Source: Gracilimonas halophila (GTDB taxonomy: Bacteria > Bacteroidota > Rhodothermia > Balneolales > Balneolaceae). From it: 64,000 bases of DNA. The notes beneath the pieces were generated by a model. That model saw nothing but the letters and a program-made list of their open reading frames with translations. It had not been told where the DNA came from and searched no databases. Shown here piece after piece: positions 8,405 to 16,612 of the stretch. The stretch spans positions 248,001-312,000 of the forward strand of contig NZ_JBHULI010000002.1 of assembly GCF_042684365.1 (NCBI RefSeq), given 5' to 3'. Numbering within the stretch: the stretch's first letter is position 1; every line of letters starts with the position of its first letter. Both the position numbers and the translations under genes were made by a program.

Positions 8405-8862
8405 ATCAGAAAAGACTCGTTAGCGAGATAGATAAGAGGAGGGGAATAAGAATCCGATGTAAGAAAAGAAGGAGCATCGAATTCTGTTTTAGTGGTGTGA
8501 TTTTCTTCCAACACTTGAACAACAACCAACATCTGTGTTTTCACTTTTTGGAAAACTGGAGCTTCAGTTTTAACAGGTGCTTCATCTATGGAGCAGGCAC
8601 ACGCAAATCCAAGATTATGAGCCTTATGGTGTGTTTTATCCGTTTTGGGGTGATGTTGGTTTTCCGGCATTTCAGCAGGTTGTCCGTTCATGGGACAATC
8701 TTCCCCATGCTGACTCATTGGCTGCATAGGATGCTGCATTTCCTTCATTTCATCACACACATCCTCCGACATGGCCTGAAGGCCTGAAGGAATGGAAACC
8801 CCTATCAGGATACTCAGGCTAAGCAGAGAGGCAATAAATCGATATGTCGCAGAAATTTTCAC
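8401..8862 (-). CDS. Secreted Met/His/Cys-rich putative metal-binding protein
   Basis: A 153-aa protein with a clear signal peptide (residues 1-30, ending SGLQA). Its mature N-terminal half is packed with Met, His and Cys (CDEMKEMQHPMQPM, then DCPMN, HHPKTDKTHHKAH, and ACAC near residue 90). The C-terminal part (VVVQVLEENHTTK onward) is non-repetitive. The composition suggests periplasmic binding of Cu(I)/Ag(I) or a similar soft metal, and its place as first gene of the cus-like operon fits a chaperone or sponge role. It starts with GTG at 8862, very close to a promoter-like sequence, so the transcript may be nearly leaderless. I do not recognise a named family; homologues upstream of cus genes in Bacteroidota are annotated as hypothetical. 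Confidence 0.75.
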   Translation of the reverse strand: MKISATYRFIASLLSLSILIGVSIPSGLQAMSEDVCDEMKEMQHPMQPMSQHGEDCPMNGQPAEMPENQHHPKTDKTHHKAHNLGFACACSIDEAPVKTEAPVFQKVKTQMLVVVQVLEENHTTKTEFDAPSFLTSDSYSPPLIYLANESFLI

Positions 8863-8866
8863 AAGC

Positions 8867-8897
8867 CTAAATTAGTCAAGGGAACAGTGAATTCAAA
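8867..8897 (-). promoter_or_regulatory. Putative Bacteroidota-type promoter of the cus operon
   Basis: On the minus strand TTTG (8897-8894) is followed after 19 nt by TAATTTAG (8874-8867), one mismatch from the TTTG-N19-TAnnTTTG consensus of the Bacteroidota primary sigma factor. The box ends only 4 nt before the GTG start of the secreted Met/His-rich gene, implying a very short or absent leader. Confidence 0.4.
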
Positions 8898-8989
8898 GCG
8901 GGGCAGGAAGCAAGTCAGGATCTGATAAATGATTAACAGGATTTGGTAAGGTCGGTGGCGTTGGTAATTCACTAGTATTGAGAAAAGGT

Positions 8990-9007
8990 TTAAAGCTCGA
9001 GCTTTAA
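8990..9007. promoter_or_regulatory. 18-bp perfect palindrome
   Basis: TTAAAGCTCGAGCTTTAA is a perfect palindrome in the gap between the L7/L12-like gene and the cus operon, just past the stop of the former and about 130 bp upstream of the latter's GTG. It could be a repressor operator or a weak 3' hairpin; there is no T-tract of terminator quality. Confidence 0.35.
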
Positions 9008-9023
9008 TAGCGCTGCGAGTTGC

Positions 9024-9281
9024 TTAAAACAGAAATTGATATAAGACTATAGAAATAAAAACCAGCACAGTTGTAGTTTTCGAACCACAACCAGGTGGAG
9101 TGTTCTCAATATCCGTATTTTTGATCATGTTGGCAGTTATTGGTTTGCCACTATCGATATGATCTTTAGCTTCTTTTAATCCCATACCTGTAGCCTGTCG
9201 AAGTATTTTAATGGCCTGAATCTTCTTGCCATCTCTAACTTCCGCGTTGATTTGATTGATTATGTCTTCAGGTGTACTCAT
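9024..9281 (-). CDS. Small protein with ribosomal L7/L12 C-terminal-like domain and a C-terminal membrane anchor
   Basis: Residues 15-45 (KKIQAIKILRQATGMGLKEA) match the L7/L12 C-terminal fold, in which a lysine-rich helix follows the pattern KIxVIKxxRxxTGLGLKEAK. After a short linker with PPGCG the protein ends in a hydrophobic helix (TTVLVFISIVLYQFLF), giving a tail-anchored topology with the L7/L12-like domain in the cytoplasm. At 85 aa it lacks the N-terminal dimerisation region of real L7/L12, so it is not the ribosomal protein. Similar stand-alone domains occur widely and are of unknown function. It is the first minus-strand gene upstream of the cus operon, but separated by 161 bp with a palindrome and a promoter-like site. 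Confidence 0.75.
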   Translation of the reverse strand: MSTPEDIINQINAEVRDGKKIQAIKILRQATGMGLKEAKDHIDSGKPITANMIKNTDIENTPPGCGSKTTTVLVFISIVLYQFLF

Positions 9282-9597
9282 GGTTCAAATCCTATATAAT
9301 TAATAAAACGTCTTATTTTTGATGGTCCCGTCGTTAATATTTCTTAGAATTAGCAAAATTAATTCTATACAAACAAGCTCAATCACTCTCCAAAAAATTC
9401 AGCAAACCCGGTCATTTAAATCGGCTGAATAAAAGTTATTGACCTTTTGCCCCAGGTGGCCTGTCCCACTGCTCTACCCATATATATCCTCTGATTCGAA
9501 CTCAGTTTTCGATTCTCAAATAATTAATCTCACATCCGTATATTTGGCTTTGCTACTTCATTCGAATAACCCATTAATTTAAGCAAGAGGCCTCTCC
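9282..9597. other. Intergenic region between divergent genes
   Basis: About 316 bp without a convincing gene. It contains a TATATTTG box at 9539-9546 that resembles a Bacteroidota -7 element for the MFS gene, though no matching -33 TTTG is seen at the right distance, and an AAGAGGCCTCT palindromic stretch just before the MFS start. Nothing else stands out. Confidence 0.5.
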
Positions 9598-10776
9598 ATT
9601 AGCCCCGATTCTAAAAAGCGCTACATCCTGATTCTTGGTATCGTCTTCATTGCCTTGTCAATGCGTTCGCCGCTGTCAAGTGTGGGGCCACTTACAGAAT
9701 TTATACAAAATGCTTTGGGCCTTTCCTACAGTATGGTCGGGTTGGTCACCACGCTTCCTCTTATCTGCTTTGCTGCTTTGTCCGGCTTCACACTTTATTT
9801 TACACAACGATTTGGCTTGGAAGTTACCTTGGGAGCCGCACTGTTCATTTTAACTGTTGGCACCGTTGGCAGGTCTTTTGCTAATATTCCGGCCTTATAC
9901 ATGGGGACTCTCTTTATTGGAATCGGGATCGCCATTATGAATGTGCTAATGCCTTCCATAGTCAAGCGGGACTTCCCGGAGCGTTCAGGATTAATGACTA
10001 GTATGTATTCCGGGGTGATGGGAGTTGGGGCGACGCTGGGGGCCGGCGTAAGTGTTCCCTTGGCTCATACCACTAACTGGCAATTCTCGTTAGGAAGTTG
10101 GGCAATTCTAGCATTTTTGGGAATGTTGTTCTGGATTCCACAGCTCAGAAACCGAACAAAGCCTAAAAACCCAATTCATATTATTTCAGCAATCAAAAAA
10201 CTAGGTGCCTCTCCTATAGCCTGGCAGATTGCTCTCTTCATGGGATTACAATCTCTCATCTTCTATGCTATTCTTGCCTGGCTTCCGGAGATATTGATCG
10301 ACAGAGGCATGACCCAAACAAAAGCAGGTCTGGTTTTATCAATTTCCCAAGGGACCGGAATCCTTGGTTCACTGATCATTCCTGTTGTTGCCGGTCGGTT
10401 TAAAGACCAGCGAAGAATTGTAGTAGTTACCGGCGCTATGGAAATTATAGGTATTGCAGGAATCCTGATCACGGAAACCTTTATGGTTTCTGTCTGGGCC
10501 GGAATTTTGGGATTTGGTTTGGGTGGAAACTTCAGCCTGGCGCTGCTATTCATGGTCTTGCGTGCTGATTCAGCTGAGCTAACTACCGGACTTTCCGGGA
10601 TGGCTCAATCCGTCGGTTACTTTGTAGCCGCCTTCGGCCCGGTATTTTTTGGATTTATTCATGACCTGACCAATAGCTGGAATATTCCAATCTACAGCAT
10701 GTTGGCCATTGCTGTTTTGCAACTAGTAATCGGGTTGGGCGCGGCTAAGGACAGGGTCATATACGAAAATTCGTGA
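9598..10776 (+). CDS. CynX/NimT-family MFS transporter, probable AUU start
   Basis: Twelve-helix major facilitator protein of the cyanate/2-nitroimidazole transporter group, recognised by the N-terminal RSPLSSVGPL motif and the overall pattern of the CynX family (about 390 aa). The first helix, RYILILGIVFIALSMRSPLS, starts upstream of the first ATG (9661) and upstream of a TTG at 9655. The frame is open back to 9583 but contains no ATG, GTG or TTG there. An ATT at 9598, preceded by AAGAGG at a spacing of 7, would give ISPDSKKRYILILG, which fits homologues. I therefore place the start at ATT; a mutated ATG is the alternative. The substrate is unknown. It stands alone between divergent and convergent neighbours. 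Confidence 0.85.
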   Translation: MSPDSKKRYILILGIVFIALSMRSPLSSVGPLTEFIQNALGLSYSMVGLVTTLPLICFAALSGFTLYFTQRFGLEVTLGAALFILTVGTVGRSFANIPALYMGTLFIGIGIAIMNVLMPSIVKRDFPERSGLMTSMYSGVMGVGATLGAGVSVPLAHTTNWQFSLGSWAILAFLGMLFWIPQLRNRTKPKNPIHIISAIKKLGASPIAWQIALFMGLQSLIFYAILAWLPEILIDRGMTQTKAGLVLSISQGTGILGSLIIPVVAGRFKDQRRIVVVTGAMEIIGIAGILITETFMVSVWAGILGFGLGGNFSLALLFMVLRADSAELTTGLSGMAQSVGYFVAAFGPVFFGFIHDLTNSWNIPIYSMLAIAVLQLVIGLGAAKDRVIYENS

Positions 10777-10852
10777 TTTCTCTACCATCTTTATATTTAT
10801 TTTTGATTCTGCTGCCCTGCTAGCAGCTATGACTTAAGACTTGCTGGTGCTA

Positions 10853-11158
10853 TCACTGATCCTCAAGCTTTACAATACTTTCCCTGACCTCATCTGTCAT
10901 TTCTTTGCGGGCCTTTCCGAGTTCGTAATGAGCTTGTAAGCCAAGCCACATCTCAGCACTGGTACCGAGGGCAATGGAAAATCGCAGGGCTGTGTCTCCC
11001 GTTACAGTACGCCGCCCCCGAACGATCTCATTTACACGATTGGGTGAGACTGAAATACGGCGAGCAAATTCACGTTGGCTTATATTCAGGGGCTCTAAAT
11101 ACTCTTCCAGTAATATTTTTCCAGGATGAATCGGCTTAACTTTTTTATCAGTACTCAT
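10853..11158 (-). CDS. higA: HigA-family antitoxin (orphan)
   Basis: A 101-aa XRE-type helix-turn-helix protein. PIHPGKILLEEYLEPL is the typical HigA/VapI opening, followed by the HTH (ISQREFARRISVSPNRVNEI) and the downstream GTSAEMWLGLQAHYEL motif. HigA normally binds and represses the higBA promoter and neutralises the mRNA interferase HigB, which is encoded immediately upstream. Here no higB gene is present: the 90-140 bp upstream hold only ATG-ATC-AAA-TAA (minus strand 11194-11183), which looks like the first three codons of a deleted toxin. The antitoxin reading frame is intact, so it may act as a stand-alone repressor or protect against other HigB toxins. Confidence 0.9.
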   Translation of the reverse strand: MSTDKKVKPIHPGKILLEEYLEPLNISQREFARRISVSPNRVNEIVRGRRTVTGDTALRFSIALGTSAEMWLGLQAHYELGKARKEMTDEVRESIVKLEDQ

Positions 11159-11299
11159 GGGTATTCATTTTATTAGGGATAATTATTTGATCATAGTGTC
11201 TCTTGTCTCGTTATACATAACAATGTAGCTAATTTATTAGTTTAATGTCTATTGTTCTTTAAGGTGTGGTTAGTTACTTTTTTCAGAAAAGGGGCTCCT

Positions 11300-11656
11300 A
11301 TGCAAGAACACGAAAAAATAGACTATGTAGAATTTCCGGCCAGTGATCTGGGATCCACCAAGAAATTCTTTACCAAGGTATTCGAGTGGGGATTCACAGA
11401 CTATGGTCCTGAGTACACCTCTTTTGCAGATGAAGGAATCAATGGCGGGTTTTTTAAATCCAACAAAAAAGGAACTACTGAAACTGGAAGTGCTCTTATT
11501 ATTTTTTATAGTAAAGACCTGGAGGCTACGCAAAAGAAAGTAGAAGAAGCCGGTGGTAAGATCGTCAAAACGACTTACTCTTTTCCGGGTGGGCGTCGAT
11601 TTCACTTCACTGAACCAAGCGGTAATGAATTTGCAGTGTGGTCAGATAAAAACTGA
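11300..11656 (+). CDS. VOC-family (glyoxalase-like) protein
   Basis: Vicinal-oxygen-chelate fold of about 118 aa, opening KIDYVEFPASDLGSTKKFF and closing RFHFTEPSGNEFAVW, with the central YTSFADEGINGGFF strand. Members of this subgroup resemble bleomycin-resistance/glyoxalase proteins, bind a metal, and have diverse or unknown substrates. I chose the ATG at 11300 (MQEHEKIDY) because it has AAAAGGGG about 6 nt upstream; the longer frame from a TTG at 11252 adds a hydrophobic stretch not seen in the family. It is a single-gene unit between the orphan antitoxin (opposite strand) and the VPS10-like gene (convergent). Confidence 0.88.
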   Translation: MQEHEKIDYVEFPASDLGSTKKFFTKVFEWGFTDYGPEYTSFADEGINGGFFKSNKKGTTETGSALIIFYSKDLEATQKKVEEAGGKIVKTTYSFPGGRRFHFTEPSGNEFAVWSDKN

Positions 11657-11797
11657 TCGAATTTGATAATTTAAATTCTACGAAAAGAAACCAATAACAT
11701 GGAAGGTCTGAGAATGAAATGACATGTTGGATATAAATACTGCCGTTATTCCTCCCATTTATTTTCGCCCGGAGCAAGAACAGCTTATTTATGAAAT

Positions 11798-11831
11798 AAA
11801 AAAGGACCGGACCTCAAGAGATCCAATCCTT
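11798..11831 (-). terminator. Intrinsic terminator of the VPS10-like gene
   Basis: On the minus strand a 12-bp stem (AAGGATTGGATC paired with GGTCCGGTCCTT, three G-U pairs) is followed by a run of six T. It begins 28 nt past the stop codon of the VPS10-like gene. Confidence 0.75.
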
Positions 11832-11858
11832 AATAATTGTAGTCAAGAAATTGTGAAC

Positions 11859-14800
11859 TTATTCAGGCCAATAGATTTCAGGCAATCCATTGCTTACTAA
11901 TAAGCCACTATAATTTTTCACCGATTGATTTTTTATAGTATTAAGTTCCTTTTTCAGGTCGGACCATTCTTTTAAGTAATCTCTGGTAACATCTCTTGAG
12001 CCAGCTGTAACAGGAATATTTTTACCCATTTGGGTTAAGAAATCCTTAAATCTAAGTAGTAGTCTTGCTTCAAATTGGTAATTGTGTTGTCCTGTACGCA
12101 TCTCTTTTTGTAAGATTTCTGCAATCCAATCTTCAATAGTTTGGTTTAAAGCAGCGCCTTTATCTTTTACTTCTTTGTTGTCTGAAACATCTAAAGCAAA
12201 ATTAATTTGGCGTTGCACTTGACGCAGGTCGCGAACACCTTTAGACATTTCGGTTGCAGCTGCGAATAAAGAAGCAGAAAGCTTATCTCGTTCAGCGAAT
12301 GAGGCGGCAGCGTTTGGAATGCTGCTAAGAATATTGGGATGAATTTTAAGTTCAAAATCTTGTGTTTGACTGAAATCACCGATACTCAATTTCACCTTAT
12401 ACTTACCGGGTGCGGCATCATATGCGCTCAAGTTACGGCTGGTAGTTGTAACCTCTTTAATACAATCGAACATACCAACTCGCATATTCCAATTGTAAAC
12501 ATGAGCACCTGAACTTCTTTCTAATTGTGGTCTTTTCATAGAATCACATTGTGTTGGGGCCTCATTAGTAGCTTCGGAATGAACAATATTTCCTTTACTA
12601 TCTATTATTTCCATTGACATCGGAACATCTTTACCAACTTCTTTATTAAGCACATATGTAATTTGTAAGTCTGAGGGAGCATTCTCTCCAGGAGCTACAT
12701 CTACGCTATATGAAATGGAGATTCCAGTGTTAAAGTCACGGGGCTTATATAGATAATAATCTGCATTTGCTACCTTGTCAGAAATCTGGTGTAATGGAGT
12801 TAGATCATCTAAAATCCATAATGCACGTCCCTGGGTAGATACCACTAAATCTTTTCGCTTAACTCTAAGATCGGTAATGGGTACTTCCGGAAGGTTATTC
12901 TGAAGAGGTTGCCAGTTTCTCCCATCGTTAAAAGAAACAAAAACCCCGGTTTCAGTACCCGCATAAAGTAATCCTTTTCTGTCAGGATCTTCTCTTACTG
13001 AGCGAGCAAATGTATTATTAGGAATACCAGTTACTATCTTTTCCCATGATGATCCGTAGTCATTGGTTTTATAAATATATGGAGTAAAATCATTCATTTT
13101 ATAACCAGCAACAGCGATATAAGCAGTAGCGGGATCATGGGGGGATGGCTCAACTACATTAATAATGGCTTCCGGTAAACCCTTTGGGGTGACATTTGTC
13201 CATGTTTCCCCTGCATTTTCAGAAACATGTACTAAACCGTCATCAGAGCCCACCCAAATAACACCTTCTTTAATCGGAGATTCTTCGATGTTGAAAAGGT
13301 TATTATAACTTTCGGCAGTAATTTGCTCATTAGAAATTGGGCCTCCGCCTTTACCTTGATGGTCTTTATTATTTCTAGTGAGATCTTTACTTATTACATC
13401 CCAGTTTACTCCTCTATCAGTTGATTTCATTACATACTGAGAACCATAATAGATCACAGAGGGGTTGTGAGGAGAAACAAGCACCGGTCCATTCCAATTG
13501 GCTCTATATTTTAAATTCTTAGGTTGCTCGCCACTAACTCTTTCAGGGTAGGGTCTAACCATTCTAACATTATCAATTTCGCTATCCCACTCAATGAAGT
13601 TACTGGCAAAATAGGTAGAATAAATAAATCGAGGGTTGTCAGCGTCAAATCCAACAGTTGAGGATTCACCGGCACGGATAATATTCCAATGCATCTCACC
13701 AATTCCACCATCAGATGTTCTACTATCAATTACGATAGAGCTATTATCTTGCTGTCCGGAATAAACACGGTATGGATATTGATTATCAGTTATAGCACGA
13801 TAAAACTGTCCGGTAGGCTGATTCCTGATTGATGACCATGTATCTCCACCGTTGTAAGTGACGGCACCACCACCATCATTGGCATTGATCATATTCTCGC
13901 TATTTTCCGGGTTGATCCACATATCGTGATGATCAACATGAGTAAACCTATTCCCGGAAAATGTTTTGCCACCATCGATAGACTTCATTGCGTAGCTATT
14001 TAAAACCCATAGTTCATCCTCATCTGAGGGATCTGCAACAATATGCATATAGTACCAGGCGCGAGCATAAGTTGTTGGGTCATTTGATGTCTGCACAAAG
14101 CTTTCACCACCATCATCTGAGCGATATACCCCTCCTTCTTTGCCCAATGCTTCAATAGCCATATAAACTATCTTTGGGTTTGCAGGTGATATAGAAACTC
14201 CCATTTTCCCTTTCAGTTCAGGGAGCCCTTTAGTTATTTCTTTCCAGGTTTTACCGGCATCAGTTGTTTTCCAAACTTTACTGCCCGGCCCACCGCTTTG
14301 AACATACCATGGCTTTCGATTAAAATCCCAGGAAGTAGCCATCATAATGTCAGGATTAGATGGATCTACACTTAGATCAGCAATACCTGAATTTTCATTC
14401 ACATATAGAACCTTCTCCCAGTTTTCGCCGCCATCTTTGGTTAAGTAAATACCTCGTTCCTCATTTGGTCCCCAAGGGTTACCTTGCGCAGCTACGTATA
14501 CTACATCGGGATCTTTTGGGTGGATAAAAACCCGGCTAATATGTCGAGTAGCTTCTAGCCCAATATGTCTCCATGTTTCTCCGGCATCGGTTGATTTATA
14601 AACACCATCACCATGAGATGTTTTAACCCCACGAACGGGACCCTCACCTGTTCCAACGTATATGATATTGTTGTCTGAAGGAGCTACCGTAACGTCACCT
14701 ATTCCTGTCGTATTAAAATAACCATCAGAGATAACATGCCAGGTAGTACCACCGTCTGTTGTTTTCCAAACACCGCCTCCGGTTGTACCCATATAATAAG

Positions 14801-14987
14801 TATAGATATCTCCTTGGATACCTGTAACCGTAGTTGACCGGCCTCCACGAAAAGGACCAATATTACGATATGTTAACGTTTCATAGAGTGTTTCATCAAC
14901 GGGATAATTGGATATTTTTTCCTGTGCATTTGAGGGAAAATATATTCCCAAACAAAAAATTAGTGCTAAAAGAGAAAGCTTTTTCAT
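11859..14987 (-). CDS. Secreted VPS10/sortilin-type beta-propeller protein
   Basis: About 1042 aa with a signal peptide (MKKLSLLALIFCLGIYFPSNAQ). The body carries many BNR/Asp-box repeats (GGVWKTTDGGTTWH, GVYKSTDAGETWRHI, GIYLTKDGGENWEKV, KSTDRGVNWDVI, HVSENAGETWTNV) forming a ten-bladed sortilin-like propeller. A C-terminal region of about 250 residues is beta-rich and then helical (residues 780-1040). Such proteins, often mislabelled glycosyl hydrolases, are common in Bacteroidota and are thought to be cell-surface or periplasmic; substrates are not established. The ATG at 14987 is preferred over the one 7 codons earlier because it begins the signal peptide. It is monocistronic, with a good terminator downstream. 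Confidence 0.92.
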   Translation of the reverse strand: MKKLSLLALIFCLGIYFPSNAQEKISNYPVDETLYETLTYRNIGPFRGGRSTTVTGIQGDIYTYYMGTTGGGVWKTTDGGTTWHVISDGYFNTTGIGDVTVAPSDNNIIYVGTGEGPVRGVKTSHGDGVYKSTDAGETWRHIGLEATRHISRVFIHPKDPDVVYVAAQGNPWGPNEERGIYLTKDGGENWEKVLYVNENSGIADLSVDPSNPDIMMATSWDFNRKPWYVQSGGPGSKVWKTTDAGKTWKEITKGLPELKGKMGVSISPANPKIVYMAIEALGKEGGVYRSDDGGESFVQTSNDPTTYARAWYYMHIVADPSDEDELWVLNSYAMKSIDGGKTFSGNRFTHVDHHDMWINPENSENMINANDGGGAVTYNGGDTWSSIRNQPTGQFYRAITDNQYPYRVYSGQQDNSSIVIDSRTSDGGIGEMHWNIIRAGESSTVGFDADNPRFIYSTYFASNFIEWDSEIDNVRMVRPYPERVSGEQPKNLKYRANWNGPVLVSPHNPSVIYYGSQYVMKSTDRGVNWDVISKDLTRNNKDHQGKGGGPISNEQITAESYNNLFNIEESPIKEGVIWVGSDDGLVHVSENAGETWTNVTPKGLPEAIINVVEPSPHDPATAYIAVAGYKMNDFTPYIYKTNDYGSSWEKIVTGIPNNTFARSVREDPDRKGLLYAGTETGVFVSFNDGRNWQPLQNNLPEVPITDLRVKRKDLVVSTQGRALWILDDLTPLHQISDKVANADYYLYKPRDFNTGISISYSVDVAPGENAPSDLQITYVLNKEVGKDVPMSMEIIDSKGNIVHSEATNEAPTQCDSMKRPQLERSSGAHVYNWNMRVGMFDCIKEVTTTSRNLSAYDAAPGKYKVKLSIGDFSQTQDFELKIHPNILSSIPNAAASFAERDKLSASLFAAATEMSKGVRDLRQVQRQINFALDVSDNKEVKDKGAALNQTIEDWIAEILQKEMRTGQHNYQFEARLLLRFKDFLTQMGKNIPVTAGSRDVTRDYLKEWSDLKKELNTIKNQSVKNYSGLLVSNGLPEIYWPE

Positions 14988-15087
14988 TGGTAAGAAGTTG
15001 AAGTTCAAGGTTTAGGCGGTTCAAAGAGAAGATCTGCCGTTTTGAACGTACTGATTATTTTTAGTACAAAAAAAACGGTATAAACTT

Positions 15088-15103
15088 TTTACATAATTGT
15101 AAA
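15088..15103. promoter_or_regulatory. Inverted repeat TTTACA-N4-TGTAAA, possible operator
   Basis: A perfect 6-bp inverted repeat separated by TAAT lies in the divergent region between the VPS10-like gene and the first HMA-AraC regulator, 130 bp upstream of the regulator start. It could be a regulator-binding site, but AT-rich repeats of this size also arise by chance. Confidence 0.3.
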
Positions 15104-15232
15104 CTAATTCGTTAAGCTTCAAGAGGTTGAAAACAATTATGAGTATTCAAAATTAGATAAGTCTTTCTATAAATCCTGTAACGTAAATCTCAGTTGAATG
15201 TAGTTTCTTCTACTTCTGTTTACCTTAATACT

Positions 15233-15805
15233 ATGGAAAAAATGACACTGCATATAAAGAACATGGTTTGTGATCGCTGTGAGATGGTTATAGAGACCGC
15301 TTTAACGGCCCTTGGATTGGAAGTAACCCATGTACAATTAGGAAAGGCGGAAGTCACCCGTAAAGGTGATAAACCTACCATGCATGAAATAGAGAAAGAG
15401 CTGGAGCGGTTTAATTTTGGGGTCATAAAGGATCAGGAACTGATCGTGGTGGAAAAAGTAAAGACCACTCTCATTCAATGGGTGGATTCCGGTGAGCTGG
15501 AATCCGATGAAACTTCTCTTTCTGATCATCTGGCAAAAAATCTAAACAAAAGTTACGCTACGATCTCCCGGGTTTTTTCAAGGAAGGAAGAGATAACTAT
15601 TGAAAAATATTTCATTCGCCTGAAGATAGAGAAGGCCAAGGAATTGGTAGAATATGGAAATTTGAGCTTCAGTGAGGTTGCATATCAACTTGGGTATAAA
15701 AATTTGCAGCACCTCTCCCGCCAGTTCAAGGAAATAACGGGAATGAGTATGAGCGAATACCAAAAGCTTCAAGATCCCGAGCGAAAATCCCTGGATAAAA
15801 TTTAG
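15233..15805 (+). CDS. HMA-like/AraC fusion regulator (metal-sensing one-component regulator), copy 1
   Basis: About 190 aa. Residues 1-75 form an HMA-like ferredoxin fold with the metal site NMVCDRC and the later strand EVTHVQLGKAEV. Residues 85-185 form an AraC/XylS DNA-binding domain with both helix-turn-helices (LSDHLAKNLNKSYATISRVF and LSFSEVAYQLGYKNLQHLSR). This joins a copper/zinc-chaperone-like sensor directly to a transcription factor. The ATG at 15233 (MEKMTLHIKNMVC) is chosen over a longer frame; a second ATG follows three codons later. It lies 8 bp upstream of the TauE-family permease gene, so the two probably form an operon with autoregulation. A paralogue is encoded at 19119-19685. 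Sensing Cu(I) or Zn(II) through CxxC is inference. Confidence 0.88.
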   Translation: MEKMTLHIKNMVCDRCEMVIETALTALGLEVTHVQLGKAEVTRKGDKPTMHEIEKELERFNFGVIKDQELIVVEKVKTTLIQWVDSGELESDETSLSDHLAKNLNKSYATISRVFSRKEEITIEKYFIRLKIEKAKELVEYGNLSFSEVAYQLGYKNLQHLSRQFKEITGMSMSEYQKLQDPERKSLDKI

Positions 15806-15813
15806 AAACATTC

Positions 15814-16575
15814 ATGATAGAGTCGCTATTCACAGAACCCTGGTGGATGTATGCAGCTGTATTCGTTGCAGGGATGGGTGCTTATATTGTATCTGTGATT
15901 TCCGGAGGTGGTGGTTCACTGCTTTTGATTCCGGCCATAAATTTTATGTTTGGGCCGAAGGTTGTAGCCCCCATCATTAATCTTGGAGATCTAATTGGGC
16001 GCCCTTCACGACTCATTATTTTCTGGGATGATATCAGGTGGGATGTTTTAAAATGGTACGCTCCTGCTGCTATAACAGGCGTGTTACTTGCCGGGTGGTT
16101 ATTTACCAGGGTGGATGCGAGCTGGTTTCAGGTTATTATTGGTGTCTTTTTGGTGAGTACGGTTTTTCAATATCAGTTTGGAAAAAAAGAGCGAACGTTT
16201 CAAATGAAGAAGTGGTACTGGCTTCCTCTTGGCGTTGGGGTGGCTTCTATTTCTACTATTGTGGGTGGACTTGGGCCTGTACTAAATCCGTTCTATCTGA
16301 ATGCCGGAATTCTGAAAGAAGAAATGATAGCCACCAAAACAGCCAATTCTTTTTTTATGGGAGTTGTTCAGATCGGAACTTATTCTTTTTTAGGTGCGCT
16401 ATACGGAGATCTATGGATCTTGGGAATTGTGTTAGGACTTGGAGCTACGGCGGGAAACCTGGTCGGCAAAAAATTACTCAGTTCTATGACCGACAAAACG
16501 TTCCGAAAATATGTGCTTGCCGTTATGGTGCTTAGTGGTCTGTATATGATTATATCCAAGATGGGAATTTTATAG
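15814..16575 (+). CDS. TauE/SafE-family (UPF0721) membrane permease
   Basis: A 253-aa polytopic membrane protein with the two-repeat layout of the TauE/SafE family, including VSVISGGGGSLLLIPAINFM near residue 30 and VGVASISTIVGGLGPVLNPF near 150. Characterised relatives export sulfite or organosulfur anions, but many are unassigned. It starts 8 bp after the HMA-AraC regulator and is followed 37 bp later by a methyltransferase-like membrane protein. The context ties it to metal or thiol stress rather than to taurine use, because no sulfonate catabolism genes are nearby. Confidence 0.9.
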   Translation: MIESLFTEPWWMYAAVFVAGMGAYIVSVISGGGGSLLLIPAINFMFGPKVVAPIINLGDLIGRPSRLIIFWDDIRWDVLKWYAPAAITGVLLAGWLFTRVDASWFQVIIGVFLVSTVFQYQFGKKERTFQMKKWYWLPLGVGVASISTIVGGLGPVLNPFYLNAGILKEEMIATKTANSFFMGVVQIGTYSFLGALYGDLWILGIVLGLGATAGNLVGKKLLSSMTDKTFRKYVLAVMVLSGLYMIISKMGIL

Positions 16576-16612
16576 AAATGAATAACACGGAAGCAACAAA
16601 ACACCAAAAACT

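Noticed and set aside
10853..11300. Complete HigBA toxin-antitoxin pair
   Set aside because: No toxin-sized frame is present beside the antitoxin on either strand; only a three-codon vestige is seen.
16038..16535. 165-codon open frame on the plus strand inside the TauE-family gene
   Set aside because: Rich in Cys, Trp and Arg with no domain pattern; it is an out-of-frame reading of the permease gene.
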